64,000 bases of DNA from Shumkonia mesophila (GCF_026163695.1 NZ_JAOTID010000005.1:62001-126000); one strand, 5' to 3'. Counted from the first letter of the stretch, positions 8,507 through 17,668 are shown. Notes: generated by a model from the letters alone, not told the origin. A program made the numbers and translations.

Positions 8507-9556
8507 CTATTTCTGGAAGACCAGCTTCAGCGGCTTCTCCTGATAGGCGTGACGCACCTGGGCGTTGTCGAAGAAGGCGACGCCGAAGGCGTACTCCTTG
8601 CCCATGTCGCTGAACTGGATGTCGAACTTGCTGCCGGTGGCGAGCTTGCGCGACATCTCCACCGTCCACTTGCCGTTGGCCCATTTGGCGCTGGCCTTGA
8701 TTTCACCGCGGTCGCCCGCGAACGGCGCGATCATGATCGAGGCCACCTCGTCGCCGGCCTTGAACTTGCTGTCGTCGAACGGCGCCTCGTTGCCTTTCGT
8801 CACCCAGTAGGTGCCGCCGCCATTGGCCGGCTTGGCATCCTTGCTCATGACCTCGGGCTTGCCGTTGACGAGCTTGATGTCGCTGTAGCCGCCGCCGGTC
8901 TTGGGATCGCCGTGGCGACCGGCCTCGGGGGACTTCTCCTTGTCGTATTTGGTGTGGTCCAGGTACTGGTCGTCGACCTGGCCGACCGGCAGGGTGCGCA
9001 CAAGCTTGAGGTGCCACATGTCGCCCAGTTCGCCGGCCTCGGCGGTGTACTTGTTGCCGAAGGGCTTGCCCGGCTCGCCGGCGTGGCAGGCGATCTGACA
9101 GCCGCGGCGGTCGAAGCCGAAGATGGAATCGTTGATGTTCCAGATCAGCGCCGCCTTGTCCTCGTAGACCTTGTTGTTGTCGCCGCCCTTGTCGTCGGGG
9201 TCCTTCACCTTGGCCCACGAGCCGTCGGCCTGTTTCTTGTAAGGGCTGCGCTGGTAGCTGAGGGTGGGATCGTCCCACTGCAGGAGGACATAGAGCATGT
9301 CCCCCACATAGGCGGCCTTGATCGTGCCCTTGGTCTCGCCGGAACCGCCGAAGTTGACCCCCTTGATCGCCGTGATGGAGGTGGCGGTCGCCTGACCCCA
9401 GGCGGCGTCGCCGGCGTCGCCGTCGAGCGTCGGCGCCGCCGAGCCCTTGACGGCCGTCACCGTGAACTCGTCCGCCGCCTGGGCGGCCGAAACAGCCAGC
9501 GCCAGCGCGCCCCCCATGACCAGGGCGGTGCCGGCCGGTTTCAGAAAGCGTTTCAT
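8507..9556 (-). CDS. Ethylbenzene-dehydrogenase-type heme-binding protein (EB_dh domain)
   Basis: Predicted periplasmic heme protein of 349 residues. The start MKRFLKPAGTALVMGGALAL leads into a signal peptide ending AAQA|A; GGAG precedes the ATG at 9556. The body (LDGDAGDAAWGQA, MLYVLLQWDDPTLS, ALIWNINDS, GDMWHLKLVRT, WTVEMSRKL, FGVAFFDNAQVRHA) follows the gamma-subunit domain of ethylbenzene and dimethyl-sulfide dehydrogenases, which carry one b heme. A CQIACH sequence is CX3CH, not standard CXXCH. There is no catalytic molybdenum subunit nearby. It is the last gene of a three-gene operon with cytochromes b and c, so it probably passes electrons with them. Confidence 0.85.
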   Translation of the reverse strand: MKRFLKPAGTALVMGGALALAVSAAQAADEFTVTAVKGSAAPTLDGDAGDAAWGQATATSITAIKGVNFGGSGETKGTIKAAYVGDMLYVLLQWDDPTLSYQRSPYKKQADGSWAKVKDPDDKGGDNNKVYEDKAALIWNINDSIFGFDRRGCQIACHAGEPGKPFGNKYTAEAGELGDMWHLKLVRTLPVGQVDDQYLDHTKYDKEKSPEAGRHGDPKTGGGYSDIKLVNGKPEVMSKDAKPANGGGTYWVTKGNEAPFDDSKFKAGDEVASIMIAPFAGDRGEIKASAKWANGKWTVEMSRKLATGSKFDIQFSDMGKEYAFGVAFFDNAQVRHAYQEKPLKLVFQK

Positions 9557-9590
9557 GCCTGTCTCCTCAGCAAGGGGTGATGCCTCGTGG

Positions 9591-10283
9591 TTAAGCCCGC
9601 TTCCCGCCGTTTGCGGAGGGGGTCGGGGGAGTGCCCGTTCGATCGGGCGGTTGCCCGGCATGGCCGGGGTGATCGTCGTGCCAGCCGGTGATCATCATCT
9701 TGAAGCCGGCGGCGGCGGTGGTTCCCATGGTGCCCATGTAGATGTGGCCCAGCAGGAAAAGGGTGAGCAGGAAGCCGATGACGTAATGGGCGACCGCCAG
9801 CGGCAGCAATCCATCCATGCCGAACAGCCGCTCCGGCGCCCATTCGGGAAAGAAGAAGGCGATGCCGGTAACGATCAAAAATGGCATGGCCACGTACATG
9901 ACCAGCAGGTAGGTGGCCTGTTGCAGCACGTTGAACTTTTTCCCGGGCGTCGGCACCGTCGGCGGCGGCGCGCCCTTGAAGATGCCGGACGCGACATAGG
10001 CGTTCTGGGCGTTGAGCCCGGAAATCAGCTCGTCGGCCGCCGGCACGTACTGCCGCCAGTTCCCGGAAACCGTGTTCCACACCAGGTACGCGACATAGAG
10101 AACGGTCAGCGCGATGCCCGAGACGTTGTGGATGGTGCGCGCGATGTCGAAGCGGATGAGTGGCAGGCCGGGGTCGGAGAAGTGCAGGCTGAAACCCGAC
10201 GCCATCAGCAGGATCATCAGGGTGGCGTTCGTCCAGTGCCAGAGGCGGAGCCACAGCGGGATGATGTAGACGCGCTCAGCCAT
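9591..10283 (-). CDS. Cytochrome b561-type membrane subunit
   Basis: Four-helix cytochrome b of 230 residues, like the b subunits of thiosulfate reductases and Ni-Fe hydrogenases. Candidate heme-ligand histidines occur in the helices: LRLWHWTNA, ARTIHNVSG, AVAHYVIGF and FLLGHIYMG. Such subunits exchange electrons with the quinone pool across the inner membrane. The start at 10283 overlaps the end of the upstream multiheme cytochrome gene by 8 bp, which indicates one operon. The cytoplasmic tail after residue 205 is proline-rich and poorly conserved in appearance. Confidence 0.87.
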   Translation of the reverse strand: MAERVYIIPLWLRLWHWTNATLMILLMASGFSLHFSDPGLPLIRFDIARTIHNVSGIALTVLYVAYLVWNTVSGNWRQYVPAADELISGLNAQNAYVASGIFKGAPPPTVPTPGKKFNVLQQATYLLVMYVAMPFLIVTGIAFFFPEWAPERLFGMDGLLPLAVAHYVIGFLLTLFLLGHIYMGTMGTTAAAGFKMMITGWHDDHPGHAGQPPDRTGTPPTPSANGGKRA

Positions 10284-11241
10284 TGCGGCGCCTCCGCCTG
10301 ATGCCGGCCACGATCCTCGCCAGGCCATGCAGCGCGATGCCGCCCACCACCACCGCCGCGACCAGGCCGAAAGCCAGATCGAGGTAGCGGTTGCGGGTGG
10401 CGCCGATCACGTAGGCCTCGTTCAGGATCACGCTGTTGATGAAGCCGACCGTTTCGCGTTCCTCCTCGACCAGATGCCGATACAGCCGCACGCGCAGGGT
10501 CGAATTGGCCGAGTGGCAGGCGACGCAGTTCTTCTCGGCCCGTTCGGCGGCCAGGATTTCATGAGACAGGATGCTCTGCGGCACCGGCGTGTGGCATTCG
10601 ACGCAGCGCACCGCCGCCCAGTGCAGCGGCGTGTTGGGCAGCCAGGCGTGGATCTTCTGCAGGTCGGGCAGGGGGTCCTTGCTCAATTGTGCGAAACGTT
10701 CGCCCGAGGCGTGACATTGCAGGCACATGGCGTTGTCCTGGCGCACCGCCTGGCGGGTGGTGCTGAAGTGCGACGCCTTGAGGAAGACGTGGGGATCGTG
10801 GCAGGTGACGCAGGTGAAAGAGCCGGGCCGCGCCTCGGCCGTCTTGGCGTGCACGCTTTTGGCGAACTGGTCCTCGATGCGCAGGAAAGTGCGGGTGTGG
10901 CATTCGTCGCAGTTGTTGATCTGCTGCTTGGTCGCCTCGGCGTGGGGGAATTCCTTGAACCCCGTCACGTGGCAGGCCACGCATTCGACGTTGGCGTGGT
11001 TGGACTTGAGGAAGAGTTCCGGATCGACCAGGCGGTCGGCCAGATCCGCCTTGTCGACGTCGGGCCGCGTCAGCGCCTGCAATCCCGCCTCCGAATGGCA
11101 GTCCAGGCATTGGGCGTTGGAGCGGCGGATGCGTTCGAGTTCGGCCGGCTCGACCTTGGTGGCGGTCTGCGCGACGGCCGTCCCGCCGCCGATCAGAACC
11201 ATCAGCCCCACAGCCGCCAATAGACGAACGGACGTTTGCAT
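10276..11241 (-). CDS. Heptaheme c-type cytochrome, membrane-anchored
   Basis: Cytochrome of 321 residues with a signal peptide (MQTSVRLLAAVGLMVLIGGG ... AVAQ) and seven CXXCH motifs, in order CLDCH, CVACH, CDECH, CVTCH, CLQCH, CVECH and CVACH. One C-terminal helix (LAFGLVAAVVVGGIALHGLA) and the tail RRRRR anchor it, with hemes on the periplasmic side. It resembles NapC/NrfH- and DmsE-like multiheme carriers only in general design. Position and overlap make it the first gene of a module that would move electrons between quinone, cytochrome b, the c hemes and the EB_dh protein. Terminal acceptor or donor unknown. Confidence 0.9.
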   Translation of the reverse strand: MQTSVRLLAAVGLMVLIGGGTAVAQTATKVEPAELERIRRSNAQCLDCHSEAGLQALTRPDVDKADLADRLVDPELFLKSNHANVECVACHVTGFKEFPHAEATKQQINNCDECHTRTFLRIEDQFAKSVHAKTAEARPGSFTCVTCHDPHVFLKASHFSTTRQAVRQDNAMCLQCHASGERFAQLSKDPLPDLQKIHAWLPNTPLHWAAVRCVECHTPVPQSILSHEILAAERAEKNCVACHSANSTLRVRLYRHLVEEERETVGFINSVILNEAYVIGATRNRYLDLAFGLVAAVVVGGIALHGLARIVAGIRRRRRNG

Positions 11242-11595
11242 TCCACCCTTCGTCCTGTTCGCATCCGCCTCGCCACGAAGGCGCACGGAATGTCGAAAGC
11301 GCCATTCCATTCTAGCGGGCAGGCCATGGCGGCGGCAAAGGAAATTCGAATTGTTCCAATTAAAAAAAGAGAAGGGGTTGAAGGCTTTATCGAAAACGAG
11401 GAAGGCGAGGGGGAAGAAAACAACGGGAAAAGGCATTCCGGCGGCGGGGGCGGAACATTTGTTTCCCGGGCTTTCTCGGGTAAGATCGCGTCACGGAGGC
11501 CGAGAAACGGGCCGATGGAAGGCGGGCTGGGAGCGCCCCGGCCCCGCTTTGCCGTCGAAGGTAGCGTGCGATCTCGGATGATTGGGGATGGCTCG
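11242..11595. other. 354-bp divergent intergenic region
   Basis: Lies between the heptaheme cytochrome (leftward) and the CheB-CheR-kinase fusion (rightward). An open frame continues upstream of the kinase start, but its sequence (lysine- and glutamate-rich, then GGGGG) does not look like a domain. An A-rich stretch near 11360-11420 is unusual for this window. Promoters for both directions must lie here; no consensus could be assigned by eye. Confidence 0.5.
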
Positions 11596-14500
11596 ATGGC
11601 ACGGAAACGGAGTGACAAGACCCGGTCGGGCCCCCGCCAGGCGGTCTTTCCCATCGTCGGCATCGGCGCCTCGGCCGGCGGCATCGCGGCGCTGAAGCAG
11701 TTTTTCGAGGCCATGCCGCGAGAGCCGGGCATGGCGTTCGTCGTCGTTCTCCACCTGACCCCGGACAAGCCCAGCCATCTGGCCGGGATCGTCGGCAGGT
11801 CGTCGCCCCTTCCGGTTATCGAAATCACCGGCGATATCGAGGTCGAGAAGGACCGCGTCTACGTCATCGCGCCCGCCCAGGCGCTGGTGCTGGAAGACGG
11901 TGTGCTGAGGGGCAAGCCGGCGGGCGATCGCCCCCACCATCCGGTCGACACCCTCTTCAAGAGCCTGGCGGTGGAGCGGCGGGAACGGGCGGCCGCGGTC
12001 ATCCTGTCGGGTTCGGGATCGAACGGGGCGGCCGGCATTTTGCGCATCAAGCAGGAGGACGGCGTCGTCTTCGTGCAGCAGCCGGAAACGGCCGAGTACG
12101 ACGGCATGCCGCGCGCCGCCATCGGCACCGGCGTCGTCGACCGCATCATGCCGCCGGCCGACATGCCGGCGGAACTGATCGCCTACATGCGCCACCTCGA
12201 CGCCAGCAGGGCGCTGCCGCCGGCGGAGGCCAAGCAGGCGCCGATCATCGCCCTGCTGCGGGCGCGGGCCGGGTACGATTTTCGTCCTTACAAGGCGAAC
12301 ACCCTGCTGCGCCGAATCCAGCGCCGCATGGGGCTCAGGCGGGTGGACACCGTCGGCGCCTATGTGGAAATGCTGCACGCGGAACCGGCGGAGGTCGAGG
12401 CCCTGGCGCGCGATCTGCTGATCAACGTCACCGGCTTCTTCCGCGACGAAGCGGCGTGGCAGGCCCTGGCGGACGGCGTCATCGGGCCCCTGGTGAAGGC
12501 GCGCGACGCCGAGCAGCCGATCCGCGCCTGGACGCCGGGGTGCTCCACCGGCGAAGAGGCCTACAGCCTCGCCATGCTGTTGATGGAAGCCGTCGAGGAT
12601 GCCGACAAACCGCTGGAAATAAAGGTCTTCGCCACCGATCCCGCGCCACACGTCCTGGCTCGCGGCCGGGCCGGCAGCTTTCCCGCCAGCGTCGTCGAGG
12701 TCATACCGCCAGAGCGCCTGCGGCGTTTTTTCGACCGCGACGGCGACAGTTTCGTCGCCAAGAAAAGGCTGCGCGACACCATCGTTTTCGCGCCGCAGAA
12801 CGTCCTGTCCGACCCGCCGTTCTCGCATCTCGACATCGTCTGCTGCCGGAACCTGCTGATCTATCTCGAACCGGAAGCGCAGCGGCGCATCCTGTCGCTG
12901 CTCCACTTCTCGCTGCGCCGCGACGGCTATCTGTTCCTCGGGCCCTCGGAATCGGCCGCCGACCACGGCAACCTGTTCGAGCCCGTGGTCAAGAAGTGGC
13001 GCATCTACCGGCGGACGGGCGGCAGACGCCCCGGCATCCTGGATTTTCCACGCTCCGGCGTGGCTTTGCACGACCGCGCGCCGTCGCCCCCATCGCCGCC
13101 GCAACGCGAGCCCGACGACGCCGAAAGAACCCGCGAGGCCCTGCTTGACGATTTCGCGCCGCCCTCGGTTCTGGTCGACCGGGACTTCACCATCCTTTAC
13201 TTCCACGGCTCGGCGGACGCCTTTCTGTCGCATCCCAAAGGGGAACCGACGCACAATCTGTTGCGCCTCGCGCAGCCGCGTTTCGCTCCTCACCTGCGTT
13301 CCCTCGTGCAGCGGGTCCTCGATGACAAGCGGTCGGCGCGCGTATCGGTCCAGATGACCGGCGACGCCGATGCCCCGACGGCGGAAATCGTCGCCCGCCC
13401 GTTGGCGACCGGCGGCGACCGGTTTCTCGTGCTCGTCTCGTTCCTGGCGTCGTCCCCGCCCCGGGCCGCGTCCGGGCCGTGGAACGAACACGACCTCGAT
13501 ATCGCGTTGCGGGCCTCGCAGGAGGAACTGCGCTACGCCGTCGCCGAACTGGAGCGCGCCAACGAAGACCTGAGGGCGTCGAACGAGGAGGTTTCCTCGA
13601 TCAACGAGGAGTTCCAGGCGGCCAACGAGGAGTTGGAGACCTCGAAGGAAGAGTTGCAGTCCCTCAACGAGGAACTGACCACCGTCAACGTCCAACTTCA
13701 GGAGAAGGTGGAGGAACTGGAGGCCCTGACCAACGACCTCAACAACACCCTGAACAGCAGTGCCGTGGTCACGCTGTTCCTGGACAGCCAGTCGCGCATC
13801 CGCTGGTTCACGCCGGCGACCCGGGATCTGTTCTCGCTGACGGTGGCCGACATCGGGCGCAGCGTCACCGATTTCGCCCGCCATTTCCAGGACCCCGCCT
13901 TCATGGAGGATATCGAAAAGGTCCTGCGCGATCTGCAGCCGCGGGAAGCCGAGATTCTGAGCGCCGCGAACCGCTGCTTTCTGCGCCGCACCCTGCCCTA
14001 TCGGACGGAGGACGACCGCATTTCCGGCGTCGTCGTGACCTTTGTCGAGATCACCGCCCGCAGACAGGCCGAGGATGCCCTGCGCGTGAGCGAGCGACGG
14101 TTCCGGGCACTGGTGGAGGCGTCGGCGCAGATGGTCTGGAGCACGGACGCGGACGGCGGCGTCGTCGAAGATTCGCCAAGCTGGCGCGCCTTCACCGGGC
14201 AAACGCGGGAGGAATGGATCGGCCACGCCTGGACGGATGCCGTGCATCCCGAGGACCGCGAGGGCGCCGAGCGGGCGTGGCGGGCGGCCGTCGCCGAGGC
14301 GCGCCCGCTGGCGGGTGAATTCCGCATTTGCCACGCGGGCACTAGGACCTGGCGATACATGGCCGTCCGCGCCATGCCCCGGCTCGATGGAAGCGGGCGG
14401 GTTCAGGAATGGGTCGGCATGACCATCGACGTCACCGATCAGCGCGAGGCCGGCCATCGCCAGCAGATTCTGCTGGACGAATTGCAGCACCGCATGAAGA

Positions 14501-15048
14501 ACCTTTTCACCAACATCGTCGCCCTCCTGCGCCTGTCGAGCCGCGGCGCCACCGACGTCAAGGGCCTCGTCAACGGCTTCATCGGCCGCCTTGCGGCGCT
14601 CGAGCGGACCCAGAACCTGTTGGGCGTCCACGAGTCGAAGGAGGTGGACGTTCGAGATCTGGTGGCCGCCGAGTTGAACGCCCACGGCGCCGCGCCCGGC
14701 GGGCACATCCGGCTGGGCGAAAAATCCTGCGCCGTGCCCCAGGCGGTCGCCCAGGTGCTGGGCATGGTCATCCATGAACTGGCGACGAATTCCCGCAAGT
14801 ACGGCGCCCTGCAGCACGACGGTGCCGGCCTGGACATCGCCTGGGGCGTGGTTGGGAACGAGCCTCCGCGGCTGGTGTTCACGTGGACGGAAAGCGGCGT
14901 GCCGATGCCGGAATGCCCCTCGCGGGCGGGATTCGGCAGCCGGCTGATCGAGGAGGCCGCCCCCCACATGCTGCACGGCGAGGCGAAGCTGTCGTTCGAG
15001 CCCGACGGCGTGCGCTGCCTGTTGGACGTCCCGCTCGCGCCGCGATGA
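11596..15048 (+). CDS. CheB-CheR-PAS-PAS-HWE histidine kinase fusion
   Basis: Cytoplasmic 1150-residue signalling protein. Domains: CheB methylesterase (about 15-195), CheR methyltransferase (about 215-475; FFRD and PGCSTGEEAYSLAM), a long coiled coil rich in NEE repeats (about 637-725), two PAS domains (about 726-835 and 836-945) and a HisKA_2/HWE kinase (about 955-1150; LQHRMKN phosphoacceptor region, WTE in the G1 region). In CheB, Ser26 (GASAGG) and His53 (VLHLTP) are present, but the position of the third catalytic residue reads Asn143 (GSGSNGA, where GxGxDGx is expected). Start chosen at 11596 with GGGGATGG upstream; 11578 is an alternative. No response regulator is adjacent. Confidence 0.93.
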   Translation: MARKRSDKTRSGPRQAVFPIVGIGASAGGIAALKQFFEAMPREPGMAFVVVLHLTPDKPSHLAGIVGRSSPLPVIEITGDIEVEKDRVYVIAPAQALVLEDGVLRGKPAGDRPHHPVDTLFKSLAVERRERAAAVILSGSGSNGAAGILRIKQEDGVVFVQQPETAEYDGMPRAAIGTGVVDRIMPPADMPAELIAYMRHLDASRALPPAEAKQAPIIALLRARAGYDFRPYKANTLLRRIQRRMGLRRVDTVGAYVEMLHAEPAEVEALARDLLINVTGFFRDEAAWQALADGVIGPLVKARDAEQPIRAWTPGCSTGEEAYSLAMLLMEAVEDADKPLEIKVFATDPAPHVLARGRAGSFPASVVEVIPPERLRRFFDRDGDSFVAKKRLRDTIVFAPQNVLSDPPFSHLDIVCCRNLLIYLEPEAQRRILSLLHFSLRRDGYLFLGPSESAADHGNLFEPVVKKWRIYRRTGGRRPGILDFPRSGVALHDRAPSPPSPPQREPDDAERTREALLDDFAPPSVLVDRDFTILYFHGSADAFLSHPKGEPTHNLLRLAQPRFAPHLRSLVQRVLDDKRSARVSVQMTGDADAPTAEIVARPLATGGDRFLVLVSFLASSPPRAASGPWNEHDLDIALRASQEELRYAVAELERANEDLRASNEEVSSINEEFQAANEELETSKEELQSLNEELTTVNVQLQEKVEELEALTNDLNNTLNSSAVVTLFLDSQSRIRWFTPATRDLFSLTVADIGRSVTDFARHFQDPAFMEDIEKVLRDLQPREAEILSAANRCFLRRTLPYRTEDDRISGVVVTFVEITARRQAEDALRVSERRFRALVEASAQMVWSTDADGGVVEDSPSWRAFTGQTREEWIGHAWTDAVHPEDREGAERAWRAAVAEARPLAGEFRICHAGTRTWRYMAVRAMPRLDGSGRVQEWVGMTIDVTDQREAGHRQQILLDELQHRMKNLFTNIVALLRLSSRGATDVKGLVNGFIGRLAALERTQNLLGVHESKEVDVRDLVAAELNAHGAAPGGHIRLGEKSCAVPQAVAQVLGMVIHELATNSRKYGALQHDGAGLDIAWGVVGNEPPRLVFTWTESGVPMPECPSRAGFGSRLIEEAAPHMLHGEAKLSFEPDGVRCLLDVPLAPR

Positions 15049-15121
15049 CGATAGAGGGGTTCATCCCGGCAGGATAAGGCCGTAATATCGCGCCGTCCTC
15101 GCCACCCGCCGGAGCCGCCTT

Positions 15122-15814
15122 GTGGGTTTTCCATCCCGTCTGATCGCCCGCGCTTTCCAAGCCACCGTGCCCGTCATCCTCGGCTATTTCCCGTTGGGGG
15201 TCGCCTTTGGGCTGTTGTTCGTCGACCAGGTGGGGGCGGGCTGGCTCTATGCCTTTCTGATGAGCCTGATCGTCTTTGCCGGCGCCTCGCAGTTCCTGGC
15301 GGTCGGCCTGCTGGCGGCGGGGGCGGGGATCGCCGAGATCGCGGCGGCTACCTTCGTGCTGAACGCGCGGCACGCCTTCTTCGGGGTCAGCCTGCTGGAA
15401 CGCTGGCGGACCGGCCCCCTGAAGAAATTTTTCCTGATCTATTGGCTGACCGACGAGACCTATGCCCTGATTACCAGCCTGAAGGCCCCGCCCGACGTCG
15501 AGGAGAGCGACTTCCATCTGCTGATCGCCGGCATCAACTATTCCTCGTGGTGCGCCGGCAGCCTGGCCGGCGCGCTGGCCGGCGAGGCCATCGCGTTTGA
15601 TACCGCCGGCCTGGACTTCACCCTGACGGCGCTGTTCGCGGTGCTTCTGGTCGAGCAGGTCCGCCGGGTCCGCGAGCCCTTTCCGTTCCTGCTGGCGTTG
15701 GCGGCCGGCTTGGCCACCCTGGCGGTGTTCGGGACCGCCAACATGCTGCTGATCTCGATCACGCTCGCCCTGATCCTGGTGGTGGCCGACGGCGCGAGGC
15801 GGGGGTGGGCATGA
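15122..15814 (+). CDS. azlC: AzlC family branched-chain amino acid exporter subunit
   Basis: Large subunit of an AzlCD-type exporter, 230 residues, all membrane. Family features: an N-terminal PVILGYFPLGVAFGLL, then FAGASQFLAVGLL and NARHAFFGVSLLERW. It starts with GTG at 15122, with GGAG upstream. The stop overlaps the azlD start, giving translational coupling. Relatives export branched-chain amino acids or analogues; the substrate here is not shown. Confidence 0.9.
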   Translation: MGFPSRLIARAFQATVPVILGYFPLGVAFGLLFVDQVGAGWLYAFLMSLIVFAGASQFLAVGLLAAGAGIAEIAAATFVLNARHAFFGVSLLERWRTGPLKKFFLIYWLTDETYALITSLKAPPDVEESDFHLLIAGINYSSWCAGSLAGALAGEAIAFDTAGLDFTLTALFAVLLVEQVRRVREPFPFLLALAAGLATLAVFGTANMLLISITLALILVVADGARRGWA

Positions 15815-16146
15815 ACGGCTACATTCTCTCCGCCATCCTGGCGATGGCGGCGGCCACCGTCATCAGCCGGGCCGCGCCCTTCGTCTTCCTCGGACGGTGG
15901 GCGACGCACCCGGCGGTGCGCTTCCTCGGCAAGGCGACGCCGCCGGTGATCCTGACGCTGCTGGTTCTCTATTGCCTGAAGGGGGTGTCGCCGACGGTGC
16001 CGCCCTATGGCCTGCCCGAGGCCGTGGCGCTGGCCGTTACGGTCGGGCTGCATCTCAGGTGGCGCAACGCCCTTCTCAGCATCGGGGCCGGCACCGGCGT
16101 CTACATGGCGCTCGTGCAGAGCGGCATCATGGCGGCGGCGATTTAG
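15811..16146 (+). CDS. azlD: AzlD family membrane protein
   Basis: Small partner (111 residues) of AzlC with about four helices: ILSAILAMAAATVISRAAPF, FLGKATPPVILTLLVLYCL, LPEAVALAVTVGLHL and LLSIGAGTGVYMALVQSG. The ISRAAPFVFLGRW segment and the central PPV motif are typical of AzlD. The ATG at 15811 overlaps the azlC stop. The last 20 bp overlap the end of the convergent EamA gene. Confidence 0.9.
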   Translation: MNGYILSAILAMAAATVISRAAPFVFLGRWATHPAVRFLGKATPPVILTLLVLYCLKGVSPTVPPYGLPEAVALAVTVGLHLRWRNALLSIGAGTGVYMALVQSGIMAAAI

Positions 16147-17023
16147 GCGCCCGGTCCTGGCGGTGGCGCACGCGCTCGCGCCACAGGATGTAAAGGCCGC
16201 TGGCGATGACCAGGCCCGAGCCGGTGAGGACGAAGGCGTCGGGAACGTCGCCGAAGACCAGGAAGCCGTAGAAGGCCGCCCACAGCATCTGGGTGTACTG
16301 GAAGGGGGCGACGGTGGCCGGCGGCGCCAGCTTGAAGGCCTGCACGATGCAGATGTGGGCCGATCCGGCGAGCAGGCCCACCAGGGCCATCAGCATCAGG
16401 TCGAACGGCGCGACGGGAACGAACGAGATCGGCAGGAAAACGCCGGAAACGATGAGCTTGCCGACGATCAGCCAGAACAGCATGGCGGTGTCGGATTCGC
16501 GGCCGCCGATCTGGCGGGTGATGATCAGCGCCACGGCGAAGGCGCAGGCCGATCCGAAGGCGCCGAAGTAGCCGATGTCGAGCGGCACCAGTCCGGGGCG
16601 CAGGACGACGAGAATCCCCAGGAAGCCGACGACGACGGCGCTCCAGCGGTGGCGGCCGACCGCTTCGCCCAGCAGCCACGGCGACAGCGCGGTGACGATC
16701 AGCGGCGAGGCGAAGATCAGCGTATAGGCGTTGGCCAGCGGCAGGCGGCTGAAGGCCAGATAGGCGCCGAAGGTGTCCATCGCCATCAGCAGCGTGCGGA
16801 TCAGCACCGCCTTGGGGAAGCGGGGCTTGATGACGATCGGGCGGCCGCTGAACCACACCAGGGCGGCGATCGGCAGCGCCGCGAACGTGGTCGTCACGAA
16901 ATAGATGAGCAGGACGGAATAGCCGCCGCTCAGGAACTTCACCGCCGCATCCGCCGACGAGAAGAAGGCGAACGTGACGACGGAGAAGATGATCCCCCGG
17001 CCGATGCGGTCGCCAGCCCTCAT
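16127..17023 (-). CDS. EamA/DMT family transporter
   Basis: Ten-helix drug/metabolite transporter of 298 residues built from two EamA repeats: the first ends with AYLAFSRLPLANAYTLIFAS and the second with AGSAHICIVQAFKLAPPATV, followed by FQYTQMLWAAFYGFLVFGD. These are characteristic of the EamA repeat end and the YdcZ/RhaT-like superfamily. Substrate unknown. Convergent with azlCD and overlapping it by 20 bp. Confidence 0.9.
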   Translation of the reverse strand: MRAGDRIGRGIIFSVVTFAFFSSADAAVKFLSGGYSVLLIYFVTTTFAALPIAALVWFSGRPIVIKPRFPKAVLIRTLLMAMDTFGAYLAFSRLPLANAYTLIFASPLIVTALSPWLLGEAVGRHRWSAVVVGFLGILVVLRPGLVPLDIGYFGAFGSACAFAVALIITRQIGGRESDTAMLFWLIVGKLIVSGVFLPISFVPVAPFDLMLMALVGLLAGSAHICIVQAFKLAPPATVAPFQYTQMLWAAFYGFLVFGDVPDAFVLTGSGLVIASGLYILWRERVRHRQDRAPKSPPP

Positions 17024-17178
17024 CGGACAAACCCCTGACGGGGCCGCCGGGCGGCGACGAACGCGAATTCATTCATGGAAGATGCCCGCACTCACCGCAC
17101 CGCCTTAGCGCGGCGGCGCGCACCGTAGCAGAGGTTCCCTCGGGACGGAAGGGCGTTTCAGCCGAACGCCGGCGGTCC

Positions 17179-17394
17179 TCAGTGAACGCGCCCGTACCGC
17201 GGACGATTGAGCAGGTTGGTCTTGCCCACCAGCTTTTCGACCTCGGTCAAGAGCATCAGCGCGGTATCCAGGGTCAGGTGATCCCCCTGCCGCGACAGGC
17301 GTTCGGCCCGCTCATGGGCGATCTGCAGCGCCATGCTGCCATGACGCTCATAGAGTTCAAGAGCGGCCTTTTGAACCATTGCGGGATTGATCAT
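17179..17394 (-). CDS. Small conserved-looking hypothetical protein
   Basis: A 71-residue soluble, mostly helical protein (MINPAMVQKAALELYERHGS, then ALQIAHERAERLSRQGD and a helix LDTALMLLTEVEKLV). GGGGAG lies about 8 bp before the ATG. The helical, charge-balanced composition argues for a real gene. I do not recognise a named family and assign no function. Confidence 0.6.
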   Translation of the reverse strand: MINPAMVQKAALELYERHGSMALQIAHERAERLSRQGDHLTLDTALMLLTEVEKLVGKTNLLNRPRYGRVH

Positions 17395-17504
17395 ACCCAG
17401 CTCCCCGTGCTCAGGCAGTCCATACGGTTACAACTCCCCGTCTCCTAAAGTGGGGCGGGTTGGCCACCACGACAATGGCAAATAGGAGGAAAAAGAGCCC
17501 ATTC

Positions 17505-17535
17505 CTGTGACAATAAAGGGGTATAATCTGTGACA
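17505..17535. repeat. Two 8-bp direct repeats around a TATAAT
   Basis: CTGTGACA occurs at 17505-17512 and again at 17528-17535, 23 bp apart (about two helical turns), with TATAAT at 17522-17527 between them. It lies in the 274-bp gene-free stretch between the small protein gene and the Atm1 gene. It may be a regulator site, but no partner is known. Confidence 0.35.
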
Positions 17536-17668
17536 GCGCAGGATTCATGGATTGACAGCCCACGCGAAGGACATATCGCCGGCGCTGAGGGTAATTTTTC
17601 GCATAACTCAAGATTTCCCTCCCCGACAGCGGTGAGGCGGCGGAGGTCATTCCTCGTATAGATCTGTC

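Noticed and set aside
11491..14976. Open frame of 1161 codons antisense to the CheB-CheR-kinase fusion
   Set aside because: Composition (runs of R, G, A, H, no recognisable domain) is typical of antisense frames in high-GC DNA; the sense strand encodes clear domains.
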